DNA from: Blastococcus sp. VKM Ac-2987
Lineage (GTDB): Bacteria > Actinomycetota > Actinomycetes > Mycobacteriales > Geodermatophilaceae
Direction: 5' to 3'
Assembly (NCBI RefSeq): GCF_026967805.1
Contig: NZ_JAPVBG010000001.1
Coordinates: 1,674,047 to 1,738,046, forward strand
Length of the DNA stretch: 64,000 nucleotides
Part shown: positions 44,519-54,804 of the stretch, one piece after another
How the letters are laid out: every line of letters begins with the position of its first letter
Numbering within the stretch: the stretch's first letter is position 1
Translations under genes and position numbers: made by a program
The notes under the pieces: generated by a model
The model's input: only the letters and a program-made list of their open reading frames with translations
What the model was told of the DNA's origin: nothing
The model's database searches: none

Positions 44519-44905
44519 ATGACCCACGTGCTCGTCGTCGACGACGACCCCGTCATCGCCGACCTCGTCGCCTTCCGCCTCGGCCGGCTCGGGCTGCAGG
44601 TGTCGGTCGAGGCCGACGGCGAGGCCGGCCTGGCCGCCGCCCGCCAGCTCCGCCCCGACCTGGTCGTCCTGGACTGGCTGATGCCGCGCATGAACGGCCT
44701 GGAGGTCTGCCGCGCCCTGCGCACCGACGCCGACGCCGACCTGGCCCGCACGCCGGTCCTGCTCCTGACCGCCAAGGCCCAGGAGCCCGACCTCGAGCGC
44801 GGGTTCGCCGCCGGGGCGACCGACTTCGTCGCCAAGCCGTTCAGCACCCGGGAGCTGGTCAGCCGCGTCACCGCCGCCCTGCCTCCGGGCAGCATCGGCG
44901 AATGA
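44519..44905 (+). CDS. single-domain response regulator
   Basis: 128 residues, receiver domain only: acidic pocket VVDDDP (residues 7-11), phosphorylation Asp52 in LDWLMPRMNG, Thr in LLTAKA and Lys in VAKPFS. No output domain, so it signals by protein contact or passes phosphate on. First gene of a coupled three-gene operon with a HEAT-repeat protein and a glycosyltransferase (ATGA and GTGA overlaps), divergent from the hybrid kinase. Start ATG 44519; ribosome-binding site weak (GGAACCCC). Confidence 0.9.
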   Translation: MTHVLVVDDDPVIADLVAFRLGRLGLQVSVEADGEAGLAAARQLRPDLVVLDWLMPRMNGLEVCRALRTDADADLARTPVLLLTAKAQEPDLERGFAAGATDFVAKPFSTRELVSRVTAALPPGSIGE

Positions 44906-45981
44906 GCCCGCCCGTCGGTCCGGCGCTCCTCGCCGGCGCCGGCGTCACCGTGCTGATCGTGGTGCTGCTGGCCACGGTCGCGACGGCGCACCTGCTCCGC
45001 GGTCGCCGCTCGGCCCGCGACGCCCGGCGCACGCGCGAGCTGATGCCCCTGGTGCACGCCCTGCTCGACGACGACCCGGCCGACGGCACCGCCGGGATCG
45101 ACATCGCCGGAGCGCCGGCCGGCCTGGACGAGATCGTCCTCGACCTGCTGCCCCAGCTGCGCGGCAGCGACCGCCAGGTGCTCCGGCAGGTGCTCGCCGA
45201 GCGCGGCGTCGTCGCCCGCGCGGTCGCCGACCTCTCCGCGCGCAGGTCCTGGCGCCGCGGCCGCGCCGTCGCGCTGCTCGGCTCCGCCGCCGGTGGGCAG
45301 CACATCGCGACGATGGCCGCCCGCCTGCAGGACCGGTCACTGGAGGTGCGCTGCGCGGCCGCCCGCGCGCTCGGCAAGGCCGGCGAACCGGCCGCCGTCG
45401 CCCCCCTCCTGCGGGCCACCTCCGGCGCCCGCGCCCTGCCGCAGGGCGTCGTGGGAATGGCCCTGCTCGACCTCGGCACCTCGTCCCTCCCCGTGCTCCG
45501 CGAGGCGCTGGTCGCCGGGGACGGCCCCGCCCGGCAGCTGGTGGCCGAGCTCCTGGGCGTGCACGGCGACCTCTCCGCCGCACCGCTGCTGGAGGGGCTG
45601 CTGCGCGATACCGGCGAGGGGACCGGCGTCCGGCGGGCCGCGGCCGGCGCGCTCGGGCGCATCGGCTCCCCGACGTCGACCGAGCCGCTGGTCCGCGCGC
45701 TCAGCGGGTCCGCCGATGCCTCCCTGCAGCGCACCAGCGCCGAGGCGCTGGGCCGGATCGGGGACCCCGTCGCGACCGCTCCGCTGCTCGCCGGCCTCGC
45801 CGCGTCCGACGTCGCGGTCCGCGCCGCCTGCGCCGACGCCCTGGTGCGGCTCGGCCGGGAGGGCCGGGCCGCCCTCCAGGACGTGGCCTCCGGGCCCGGT
45901 GCCGTGGCGGACGTGGCCCGGGCCGCCCTCGACCAGCTGGGCACCACCCCGTCCCGCCCGCAGCCGGCGGGTGCCCGGTGA
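44902..45981 (+). CDS. membrane-anchored HEAT-repeat protein
   Basis: 359 residues. One N-terminal membrane helix (about 10-30, followed by RGRRSARDARR, so cytosolic C-terminus) then an alpha-solenoid of HEAT/PBS-lyase-like repeats from about residue 115: VRCAAARALGKAGEPAAVAPLL, RRAAAGALGRIGSPTSTEPL, QRTSAEALGRIGDPVATAPL, VRAACADALVRLGREG. These repeats bind proteins. ATG 44902 overlaps the regulator stop, and the stop overlaps the glycosyltransferase start, so it likely bridges the two. Known PBS-lyase phycobilin function is unlikely here. Confidence 0.85.
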   Translation: MSPPVGPALLAGAGVTVLIVVLLATVATAHLLRGRRSARDARRTRELMPLVHALLDDDPADGTAGIDIAGAPAGLDEIVLDLLPQLRGSDRQVLRQVLAERGVVARAVADLSARRSWRRGRAVALLGSAAGGQHIATMAARLQDRSLEVRCAAARALGKAGEPAAVAPLLRATSGARALPQGVVGMALLDLGTSSLPVLREALVAGDGPARQLVAELLGVHGDLSAAPLLEGLLRDTGEGTGVRRAAAGALGRIGSPTSTEPLVRALSGSADASLQRTSAEALGRIGDPVATAPLLAGLAASDVAVRAACADALVRLGREGRAALQDVASGPGAVADVARAALDQLGTTPSRPQPAGAR

Positions 45982-47438
45982 CCGAGGTGCTGCACGACGT
46001 CGTCCTGACCGCCAGCTGGACCGTTCTGGGCTACACGCTGCTGCTCGACCTGAGCATGCTGGCCCTGGTCCTGCTCGGCGCCCGGCGGGTCGCCGAAGCG
46101 CGCCGCTGGAAGGGCGCCGAGGGCTACGGCGAGATCTTCGCCAGCCCGCTCACCCCGGCGGTGTCGCTGCTCGTCCCGGCGCACGACGAGGAGGCCGGCA
46201 TCCTGGACACGCTGCAGGCCGCCCTCGGCCAGCGGTACCCCGCCCTCGAGGTGGTCCTGGTCGACGACGGGTCGACCGACCGGACGTTCGAGCTGGTGGC
46301 CGAGCGCTACCAGCTGGCCGAGATCAACCCGCGGCGCACCGCCGAGCTACCGGTGGACGGGGAGATCCTGTCCGTGCACCGGGCCACCACCGGCGACCCC
46401 CTGGTGGTCATCCGCAAGACCAGCGTCGGCCGCCGGTCCGACGCCCTCAACGCCGCCCTCAACGTCGCCCGCCACCCGCTGGTCTGCATGGTCGACGCCG
46501 ACTCGCTCCTGGAGGAGGACGCGCTCCTGCGGGTGGCCCGCCCCTTCGTGGAGGACCCGGCCGACGTCATCGCCGCCGGCGGGGTGATCCGCGCGGCCAA
46601 CGGTGCGCTGACCGACCGCGGGACCGTGCTGGAGCCGCGGCTGTCGCGCAACTGGCTGGTGCGCATCCAGGGCGTCGAGTACCTGCGCTCGTTCCTGCTC
46701 GGCCGCACCGGCTGGGCCGACGCGAACGCCCTGCTGATCATCTCCGGGGCGTTCGGGCTGTTCCGCCGCGACCTGCTGCTCGAGATCGGCGGGCTGGACC
46801 CGCGGTCGCTGGCCGAGGACGCCGAGCTGGTGGTGAGCCTGCTGGAGCACCAGCGGCGGGTCGGCGCACCGCACCGCGTCGTCTTCGTCCCGGAGCCGGT
46901 GTGCTGGACCGAGGTGCCCGAGACCTGGCGCGTGCTGGCCCGGCAGCGGCAGCGCTGGTCGCACGGCCTGGCGCAGCTGCTGTGGAAGCACCGCCGCATG
47001 ATCGGCAATCCGCGCTTCGGGCCGATCGGCACGATGGCGCTGCCGTTCTTCCTGCTCTTCGAGCTGCTGGGACCGGTGGTGGAGATCCTCGGGCTGGCCG
47101 CGGTCGCCGTGGCCGCCGGGCTCGGGATCCTCGACCTCGGGATCGCCGCGGTGATGGTGGGCCTGGCCATGGCCGTCGGGACGCTGCTGTCCACCACCGC
47201 CGTCGCCGTCGAGGAGCTCACCTACCACCGCTACCAGCGCGGGCGGGACGTGCTGACGCTGATCGTGGCCGGCCTGGTGGAGAACGTCGGGTACCGCCAG
47301 GCGCACGCCTGGTTCCGGCTGCGCGGCCTGGTCGCGGCGCTCACCCGCCGCGATCCGGTGTGGACGGCGATGCCCCGCGTCGGGTTCGCACGCGACGACG
47401 CGCCGTCCGCCGAGCTGCTCGTCCCGGCCCCGCGGTAG
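45978..47438 (+). CDS. family 2 membrane glycosyltransferase (BcsA/PgaC-like, no PilZ)
   Basis: 486 residues. Processive polysaccharide synthase layout: one N-terminal membrane helix (about 15-37), cytosolic GT-A domain, then three to four membrane helices (about 350-430). Motifs: LVPAHDEEA, LVDDGSTD, MVDADSLLEEDA (DxD), LAEDAELV, and QRQRWSHG, the Q-x-x-R-W acceptor/translocation motif. No PilZ domain for c-di-GMP. Start GTG 45978 (GTGA overlap). Probably makes an exopolysaccharide such as a glucan, hyaluronan-like or poly-GlcNAc polymer; the product cannot be read. Confidence 0.88.
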   Translation: MTEVLHDVVLTASWTVLGYTLLLDLSMLALVLLGARRVAEARRWKGAEGYGEIFASPLTPAVSLLVPAHDEEAGILDTLQAALGQRYPALEVVLVDDGSTDRTFELVAERYQLAEINPRRTAELPVDGEILSVHRATTGDPLVVIRKTSVGRRSDALNAALNVARHPLVCMVDADSLLEEDALLRVARPFVEDPADVIAAGGVIRAANGALTDRGTVLEPRLSRNWLVRIQGVEYLRSFLLGRTGWADANALLIISGAFGLFRRDLLLEIGGLDPRSLAEDAELVVSLLEHQRRVGAPHRVVFVPEPVCWTEVPETWRVLARQRQRWSHGLAQLLWKHRRMIGNPRFGPIGTMALPFFLLFELLGPVVEILGLAAVAVAAGLGILDLGIAAVMVGLAMAVGTLLSTTAVAVEELTYHRYQRGRDVLTLIVAGLVENVGYRQAHAWFRLRGLVAALTRRDPVWTAMPRVGFARDDAPSAELLVPAPR

Positions 47439-49261
<1,823 letters not shown>

Positions 49262-49366
49262 CGGAGCTTTCCCGCGGACACCCACCCCGGCGTTCCCCCG
49301 GAAGCCCACCGCGGGGACCCGCGGCGCGGCGTCCTGCACGCCTGCGGCGGCGGCGAGCGCGGCGGG

Positions 49367-49372
49367 TAGCGT
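49367..49372 (+). promoter_or_regulatory. -10 box, leaderless start of the GroES-like gene
   Basis: TAGCGT ends 8 nt before GTG 49381. Confidence 0.5.
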
Positions 49373-49380
49373 GGATCGAC

Positions 49381-49734
49381 GTGCCCGACAACTTCGCCTC
49401 CGAGTCAGCCACGGCCCGGGGCGGCGGCCTGCCGATCAAGATGCTGCACGACCGCATCCTGGTCGCGCTGCGCAAGGAGGACGGCGACCGTCGCTCCAGC
49501 GGCGGCATCCTGATCCCCGCGACCGCCCAGGTGGCGAAGCGGCTGGTGTGGGGCGAGGCCAAGGGCATCGGGCCGAGCGTGCGCCAGGTGAAGGTCGGCG
49601 ACCAGGTGCTCTTCTCACCCGAGGACCAGCACGAGGTCGAGGTGCACGGCGAGGACCTGATCATCCTCCGCGAGCGCGACGTGCACGCCGTCGCCGCCGA
49701 GCGCATCGAGGAATCGACCGGCCTCTACCTGTGA
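49381..49734 (+). CDS. GroES-like co-chaperone family protein
   Basis: 117 residues. Cpn10 fold: IKMLHDRILVALRKEDGDRRSSGGILIP contains the GroES start and mobile loop (split as MLHDRILVAL and SSGGILIP), then VGDQVLFSPEDQHEVEVHGEDLIILRERDVHAV. It differs from the main GroES in its N-terminal extension and long C-terminal tail, and there is no groEL beside it, so it is a second, specialised paralogue. Function unknown. Leaderless start GTG 49381. Confidence 0.82.
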   Translation: MPDNFASESATARGGGLPIKMLHDRILVALRKEDGDRRSSGGILIPATAQVAKRLVWGEAKGIGPSVRQVKVGDQVLFSPEDQHEVEVHGEDLIILRERDVHAVAAERIEESTGLYL

Positions 49735-49765
49735 CCGAGTGCGCGGTCGGCCCCGCTATCACCCA

Positions 49766-49825
49766 GGCATAGGAGGCTTTGCCTGTGATCGGGCAGCCCA
49801 GGATGGGGGCATAGCCTCCTATGCC
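49766..49825. repeat. 60-bp hairpin element, family B copy 2
   Basis: Outer arms GGCATAGGAGGCTTTGCC / GGCATAGCCTCCTATGCC pair at all but one base; same length as copy 1 at 29454. Its right end supplies the last Ala codon and the TAG stop of the MarR gene (49821-49819). Confidence 0.8.
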
Positions 49826-50292
49826 TCGGGGGGCTCCGTCGCGCGGGCGTGCTCGACGATCACGTCGGTCATCTCGACCAGGAACCGGCGGACGACGGCG
49901 AGCTCCTCGGGCGTGTAGCCCTCCATCGCGGCGGTGAGGTCGCGGGCGAGCCCGCCGAAGTGCTCCGCGCCGGCCGCCATCGCCGAGTCCGACATCTCCA
50001 GCACGACCCGCCGCCGGTCCTCGGCGTCGCGGGAGCGGCGTACGTGGCCGACCTTCTCCAGCCGGTCCACCAGCGCCGTCACCGATGCCGACCGCAGCTC
50101 CACCGCCTCGCCCAGCCGCCCGGCGGTGAGCGCCTCGCCGCGGCGGGCGGCGTCCATGATCGCCACCAGCGCACGGACGTCGGTGCGGTTGAGCCCGTGT
50201 GCCTGGGCGAATCTCTGCCCGACCGCATCCAGCTCCACGGTCAGCCGCCGAAGGAGGAGTGCGAGCTCCTGCCGCTCCCCAGCATCACCCAC
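49819..50292 (-). CDS. MarR-family transcriptional regulator
   Basis: 157 residues. Winged helix-turn-helix: LTAGRLGEAVELRSASVTALVDRLEKVGHVRR (split as LTAGRLGEAVELRS and ASVTALVDRLEKVG), wing DRRRVVLEMS. N- and C-terminal helices form the dimer. Start GTG 50292 has GGGGAGG eight bases upstream; ATG 50316 is the alternative. Divergent from an MMPL exporter, with a palindrome between them at 50330, the usual setting for a drug- or lipid-responsive repressor of an efflux pump. Confidence 0.88.
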   Translation of the reverse strand: MGDAGERQELALLLRRLTVELDAVGQRFAQAHGLNRTDVRALVAIMDAARRGEALTAGRLGEAVELRSASVTALVDRLEKVGHVRRSRDAEDRRRVVLEMSDSAMAAGAEHFGGLARDLTAAMEGYTPEELAVVRRFLVEMTDVIVEHARATEPPEA

Positions 50293-50329
50293 GCGCCACC
50301 TCCCCTCGCACTTCATCGCCGTCCGTCGT

Positions 50330-50350
50330 AATCTCTCGACGATCGAGATT
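50330..50350. promoter_or_regulatory. MarR operator candidate
   Basis: AATCTC (50330-50335) and GAGATT (50345-50350) separated by 9 nt, within the 78-bp gap between the divergent marR and MMPL genes. MarR proteins typically bind such palindromes over the promoter. Confidence 0.55.
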
Positions 50351-50370
50351 ATCGAGCTTCAAGGGAAATC

Positions 50371-52491
50371 ATGCCTCGCCGCACCTCTGCCCTCCGCTGG
50401 CTGGTCCCCGCCATCATCGCCCTGGCGTGGCTGGTCCTCGCCGGCCCGCTGGGTTCGTACAGCGGCAAGCTGGCCGAGGTCTCGGAGAACGACTCCTCGG
50501 CATTCCTCCCCGACAGTGCGGAGTCGACCCGGGTCACCGAGCTCCAGCAGCAGTTCCGCACCGAACGCACGCTGCCGGTGCTCCTGCTCTGGGAGAGCGA
50601 CGACGGCGCCCTCGACCCCGGCGCGCTGGCCGAGGCCCAGGCCCGGGTCGACGAGGCGGCCGCCCTCGCCGAGGACGCCGGCGCGCTCGCGGGCCGGCCG
50701 TCGCCGGTGATCCCGTCGGAGGACGGCGAGGCCGTGCAGGCGGTGCTGCCGTTCGACCCGGACCTCGGCGAGGCGCTCCCCGAGGTCATCGGCGAGCTGC
50801 GCGCCCTTCCGGGCATCGACGGCACGACGGCCTACGTGACCGGCCCGGGCGCCATCTTCTCCGACTTCGCCGAGGGCTTCTCCGGCATCGACGGGCTGCT
50901 GCTGGTCGCCGCGTTCGGCGTCGTCCTGCTGATCCTGCTGGTCGTCTACCGCAGCCCGCTGCTGCCCCTGCTGGTCATCGGCACCGCCGGCCTGGCACTG
51001 ACCGTCTCGCTCGCGGTGGCGTACTTCCTGGCGGAGCAGGGCTGGATCGCGGTGAACGGCCAGAGCCAGGGCATCGCCTCGATCCTCGTCGTCGGCGCGG
51101 CCACCGACTACGGCCTGCTGCTGGTCGCCCGGTACCGCGAGGAGCTGCGGCGCGAGGAGTCGAGGTACACCGCCATGCGGGTGGCGCTGCGGCAGTCGTG
51201 GGAGCCGATCCTGGCCTCGGGCGGCACGGTGATCCTCGGCGTCCTCTGCCTGCTCTTCTCCGACCTCGGCTCCAACCGCGGGCTCGGCCCGATCTCCGCG
51301 GTCAGCATCGCCTTCGCCATGCTCGCCGCGCTCACCTTCCTGCCGGCGGTGCTGGTGCTGATCGGCCGCGCGGCGTTCTGGCCCTTCCGGCCGGAACACG
51401 GCGAGGAGCACGCCACCGGGCGGGGCTGGGAGCGGGTGTCGGCATCGGTCGGCCGCCGCCCCGGCCGGTACCTGCTCGGCAGCGCCGGGGCGCTGCTGGT
51501 CCTCGCCCTGTTCCTCCCCGCGTTCGACGCCGGCGGGATCCCGCTCTCGCAGGCCGTGCGCGGCGGCTCGGAGTCCGGCGCGGGCCAGGAGGCGCTGGCC
51601 CGCCACTACGAGGCCGGCGCCGCCAGCCCCGCGGTGATCATCACCCCCGCCGACGGCTGGCCGGACGTCGCCGACGCCGTCGCGCAGACCGACGGCGTGG
51701 CCGGCGTCGCCCCGTTCACGGGTGAGGGGCGCCCCGGGCCGGGCGGCGAGCCGGTCGTGGCCGACGGCCTGGTCCGGATCGACGCCACGCTGGCCGACGC
51801 CCCGGACAGCGAGGCGGCGCAGGACACGATCGCGGAGCTGCGGACGACGGTGCGCGACGTCGACCCCGAGGCCCTCGTCGGCGGCTCCACGGCCAGCGAC
51901 CTGGACACCCAGGAGACCGCCGCCCGCGACCTGGCGGTGATCGTGCCGCTGGTGCTGCTGGTGATCACGGTCGTGCTGGCGCTGCTGCTGCGCGCGATCG
52001 TGGCCCCGCTGCTGCTGGTGCTCACCGTCGCGCTGAGCACGGCCGCGACCGTCGGCGTCAGCGGGCTGGTGTTCGACCACCTGTTCGGGTTCCCGGGCAG
52101 CGACCCGCAGATCCTGCTCATCGGGTTCGTGTTCCTCGTGGCGCTGGGGATCGACTACAACATCTTCCTGATGACCCGGGCCCGGGAGGAGTCGGTCCGG
52201 CACGGGGCGCGGGTCGGCGTGCTGCGGGCCCTGGCGGTCACCGGTGGCGTGATCACCAGCGCCGGGCTGGTGCTGGCGGCCACCTTCGGCGCGCTGACCG
52301 TGCTCCCGCTGGTCCTCCTGACCCAGCTCGGGTTCCTGGTCGGCTTCGGCGTGCTGCTCGACACGTTCGTCGTCCGGACGCTGCTGGTGCCCGCCGCCGT
52401 CCACCTGATCGGTGACCGGGTGTGGTGGCCCGGCCGGCTGGCGAAGGGGCCGACGGAGCCCGCGGCGGAGCGGGAGCTCGAGCGGGTGTAG
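50371..52491 (+). CDS. MMPL/RND-superfamily transporter
   Basis: 706 residues, about 12 membrane helices in two repeats, each with a large extracellular loop after helix 1. Proton-relay motifs TDYGLLLVARYREEL in the first half (residues 245-260) and IDYNIFLMTRAREES in the second. Family members export lipids, siderophores or drugs using proton motive force. Start ATG 50371 with AAGGGAAA before it. Controlled, most likely, by the divergent MarR. Cargo not readable. Confidence 0.9.
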   Translation: MPRRTSALRWLVPAIIALAWLVLAGPLGSYSGKLAEVSENDSSAFLPDSAESTRVTELQQQFRTERTLPVLLLWESDDGALDPGALAEAQARVDEAAALAEDAGALAGRPSPVIPSEDGEAVQAVLPFDPDLGEALPEVIGELRALPGIDGTTAYVTGPGAIFSDFAEGFSGIDGLLLVAAFGVVLLILLVVYRSPLLPLLVIGTAGLALTVSLAVAYFLAEQGWIAVNGQSQGIASILVVGAATDYGLLLVARYREELRREESRYTAMRVALRQSWEPILASGGTVILGVLCLLFSDLGSNRGLGPISAVSIAFAMLAALTFLPAVLVLIGRAAFWPFRPEHGEEHATGRGWERVSASVGRRPGRYLLGSAGALLVLALFLPAFDAGGIPLSQAVRGGSESGAGQEALARHYEAGAASPAVIITPADGWPDVADAVAQTDGVAGVAPFTGEGRPGPGGEPVVADGLVRIDATLADAPDSEAAQDTIAELRTTVRDVDPEALVGGSTASDLDTQETAARDLAVIVPLVLLVITVVLALLLRAIVAPLLLVLTVALSTAATVGVSGLVFDHLFGFPGSDPQILLIGFVFLVALGIDYNIFLMTRAREESVRHGARVGVLRALAVTGGVITSAGLVLAATFGALTVLPLVLLTQLGFLVGFGVLLDTFVVRTLLVPAAVHLIGDRVWWPGRLAKGPTEPAAERELERV

Positions 52492-52507
52492 GGCGACCGG
52501 CGTCGGG

Positions 52508-52513
52508 CACGCT
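52508..52513 (+). promoter_or_regulatory. -10 box, leaderless start of the PanE-like gene
   Basis: CACGCT ends 6 nt before GTG 52520; a weaker match than others in the window. Confidence 0.35.
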
Positions 52514-52519
52514 GGCCAC

Positions 52520-53398
52520 GTGGAGACGATGCGCGTGGCCGTCCTCGGGCCCGGCGGTGTCGGCGGGCTGCTGGCCGCCCTGCTGGCGCGGGACGGGCAC
52601 GCGGTCACCTGCCTGGCCCGGCCGGTGACCGCCGCGCACCTCGACCGGCACGGCCTGGCCGTCACCAGCGACCGCTTCGGGGAGCTGGTGGCGCCGGTCC
52701 GCGGCGCCGAGCGGCTGGACGGACCGGTCGACGCCCTGCTGGTGACGACGAAGGCGACCCAACTGGACGACGCGCTCGACCGCGTGCCGGCCGACGTGCT
52801 CGGCGACGCCGTGGTGGTGCCGCTGCTCAACGGGGTCGAGCACCTCGCGGCGCTGCGCGAGCGCTACCCGGCCGCGCGGGTGATCGCCGGCACGATCCGC
52901 GTGTTCGCCTCCCGCCCCGCACCGGGCGAGATCCGGCACGAGGGCGAGCTGTGCGCCGTCCAGCTGACGCCGGGCGCCGAGCCGCTGGCCGACGCCCTGT
53001 CCGCCGCGGGCGTCGACGTCGTCGTCCGCCCGGACGAGGCCGGTCTGCTCTGGGACAAGCTGTCCTTCCTGGCCCCGATGGCGCTGCTGACGACGGCGGC
53101 GGACGCGCCCCTCGGGACGGTGCGCGACGAGCGGGGCGGGGAGCTCGCCGCGGTCATCGCCGAGGTGGCGGCGGTGGCGCGGGCGGAGGGCGCGGCCGGC
53201 GACGCGACCGCCACCCGCGAGTTCGCCTGGTCGCTGCCCGACGGGATGCGCTCGTCGATGCAGCGGGACGCCGCGGCCGGGAACGTCACCGAGCTGGAGG
53301 CGATCGGTGGCGCGGTGCTCCGGGCGGCCGACCGGCACGGCGTCGAGGTCCCGGTCACCCGGCGCCTCGTCGAGGAGCTGCGCGCCCGCCTGGGCTGA
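52520..53398 (+). CDS. 2-dehydropantoate 2-reductase family protein (PanE/ApbA-like)
   Basis: 292 codons including stop. N-terminal NADPH Rossmann motif GPGGVGG near residue 10, the KATQLDDAL region with the catalytic Lys, PLLNGVEHL (Asn), and the C-terminal LLWDKLSFLAPMALLT, GMRSSMQRD. Reduces ketopantoate to pantoate in CoA biosynthesis or, in paralogues, other 2-keto acids. No other pantothenate gene nearby, so the role is uncertain. GTG 52520 chosen from the -10 box; ATG 52529 is an alternative. Confidence 0.8.
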   Translation: METMRVAVLGPGGVGGLLAALLARDGHAVTCLARPVTAAHLDRHGLAVTSDRFGELVAPVRGAERLDGPVDALLVTTKATQLDDALDRVPADVLGDAVVVPLLNGVEHLAALRERYPAARVIAGTIRVFASRPAPGEIRHEGELCAVQLTPGAEPLADALSAAGVDVVVRPDEAGLLWDKLSFLAPMALLTTAADAPLGTVRDERGGELAAVIAEVAAVARAEGAAGDATATREFAWSLPDGMRSSMQRDAAAGNVTELEAIGGAVLRAADRHGVEVPVTRRLVEELRARLG

Positions 53399-53404
53399 GC
53401 GCGG

Positions 53405-53683
53405 TCAGCCGGCGACGAGGATCCAGGTCAGCAGGGCGGTCCCCGCGGCCACCCAGACCAGCGGCACCCGGTTGGTCCACCGCGCCGCGGCGAGCCGCCC
53501 GGTCGCGAACAGCACCCAGGCGGCTCCCGTCGTCGCCAGGACCACGAACGGGTAGCCGCCCCAGGCGACGATCAGCAGCGCAGCGAACGGGGAGTTCCAG
53601 TTGGCCGCGCCCATCACGACCCCGATCGCGAGGAAGAACCACGGGGCGAGGAACAGCACGTAGACGCCCTGCAGCACACCCAC
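53405..53683 (-). CDS. small membrane protein
   Basis: 92 residues, start GTG 53683 with GAGG-like site. Three to four hydrophobic segments (about 8-28, 34-62, 73-92). Not recognised. Lies 63 nt downstream of pheA on the same strand and converges on the PanE-like gene. Codon bias matches neighbours, so likely real. Confidence 0.6.
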   Translation of the reverse strand: MGVLQGVYVLFLAPWFFLAIGVVMGAANWNSPFAALLIVAWGGYPFVVLATTGAAWVLFATGRLAAARWTNRVPLVWVAAGTALLTWILVAG

Positions 53684-53746
53684 CTCGACCTCGCGGGGCG
53701 TCGGCCCGAGCGGCCTCGACCGCGCACTCGCGGCGGACGACGAGGG

Positions 53747-54694
53747 TCAGACCTCGCCGGCGCGCACCCGGGCCAGCCACGTCTCCGCGTCGGCGAACGC
53801 CGCGTCCGACGACGTGTCCCCCACCGGCCGGTTGTCCCGGCCGTCGGCACGCGGGTAGGAGCCGAGGAAGCGGACGTCGTCGCACATCCGGTGCAGGGCG
53901 GCCAGCGCCTCCCCCACCCGCGGGTCGGCGACGTGCCCCTCGCAGTCGAGGGAGAACGAGTAGACGCCGAGCCGCTGCCGGGTCGGGCGCGACTCGATGC
54001 GGGTCAGGCTGATGCCGCGGACGGCGAACTCCTGCAGCAGCTCCAGCAGGGCGCCGGTGCGGTCCCCGACGACGGCCGTCAGCGAGGTCTTGTCGTTGCC
54101 GGTCGGCGCGGGCAGCGGACCGGGGGCCTGCACCAGCACGAACCGGGTGACGGCGCCCGCGTGGTCGGCGATGTCGTCGAAGAGGGCCTCCAGCCCGTAG
54201 CGGTCGGCCGCGATCGCCGCGCACACCGCGGCGTCCACCTGCCCGGCGGCCACCGCGGCCGCGGCCGCCGCCGTGGACGTCGTGGGCAGCGGGGTGACCC
54301 CGGGCAGCAGGTCGCGGAGCCGCCCGACGGTCTGCGCGAGGGCGTGCGGGTGGCTGGCGACCGACCGGACGTCGGCGAGCGCGGTCCCGGGGCGGACGGC
54401 GAGGACGAACGCCACGTCGAGGAAGACCTCGCGGGTGATCACCAGCGGCTCGCCGTCGGCCAGGCCGTCCATGGTCGCGGGCACCGAGCCCTCGACGGAG
54501 TTCTCCAGGGGGACCAGCGCGGCGTCGGCGTCCCCCGACCGGACGGCGCCCAGCGCCGCCGCGACACTCGGCTGGGGGTCCCGCCGTCCCTCCGGAGTGG
54601 CGATCGCCCTGCTCAGCGCGGCTTCGGCGAAGGTACCCTCGGGCCCGAGATAGGCGAACCGCGTCGGAGACGGACTGGGTGGCATCCCGGGCAT
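53747..54694 (-). CDS. pheA: prephenate dehydratase
   Basis: Converts prephenate to phenylpyruvate in phenylalanine synthesis; cytosol. 315 residues: catalytic domain with YLGPEGTFAEAAL, ALVPLENSVEGSV and TRFVLV, and a C-terminal ACT regulatory domain (about 205-290) with GALLELLQEFAVRGISLTRIESRP, which should confer Phe feedback (split here by the reader: ISLTRIESRP is the ESRP signature). No chorismate-mutase domain, as in other actinobacteria. ATG 54694 is 6 nt after TACCCT, a leaderless start. Divergent from the GGDEF pair. Confidence 0.93.
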   Translation of the reverse strand: MPGMPPSPSPTRFAYLGPEGTFAEAALSRAIATPEGRRDPQPSVAAALGAVRSGDADAALVPLENSVEGSVPATMDGLADGEPLVITREVFLDVAFVLAVRPGTALADVRSVASHPHALAQTVGRLRDLLPGVTPLPTTSTAAAAAAVAAGQVDAAVCAAIAADRYGLEALFDDIADHAGAVTRFVLVQAPGPLPAPTGNDKTSLTAVVGDRTGALLELLQEFAVRGISLTRIESRPTRQRLGVYSFSLDCEGHVADPRVGEALAALHRMCDDVRFLGSYPRADGRDNRPVGDTSSDAAFADAETWLARVRAGEV

Positions 54695-54700
54695 CCGACG

Positions 54701-54706
54701 AGGGTA
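54701..54706 (-). promoter_or_regulatory. -10 box, leaderless start of pheA
   Basis: TACCCT on the minus strand, 6 nt before ATG 54694. Confidence 0.5.
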
Positions 54707-54804
54707 GTGCGCACGGAACGAGGCGGTCGCCCCACCCGGGACACGGGTGCGGGGGCCGGCAGCACCGGCCCCCCGTGGCCGCCTACCCCGGAGTGGAGGG
54801 ATGC

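Noticed and set aside
41623-45981. 1452-codon open frame on the plus strand across the histidine kinase
   Set aside because: Only its last part (44902-45981) is a gene. The rest is antisense to the kinase, with His/Gln/Arg/Gly-rich nonsense composition caused by G/C bias at third positions.
53393-53410. GGCTGA/TCAGCC hairpin between convergent genes (also at 59259-59291)
   Set aside because: Facing TGA stops always pair over three bases, so a 6-bp match is weak evidence of a terminator.
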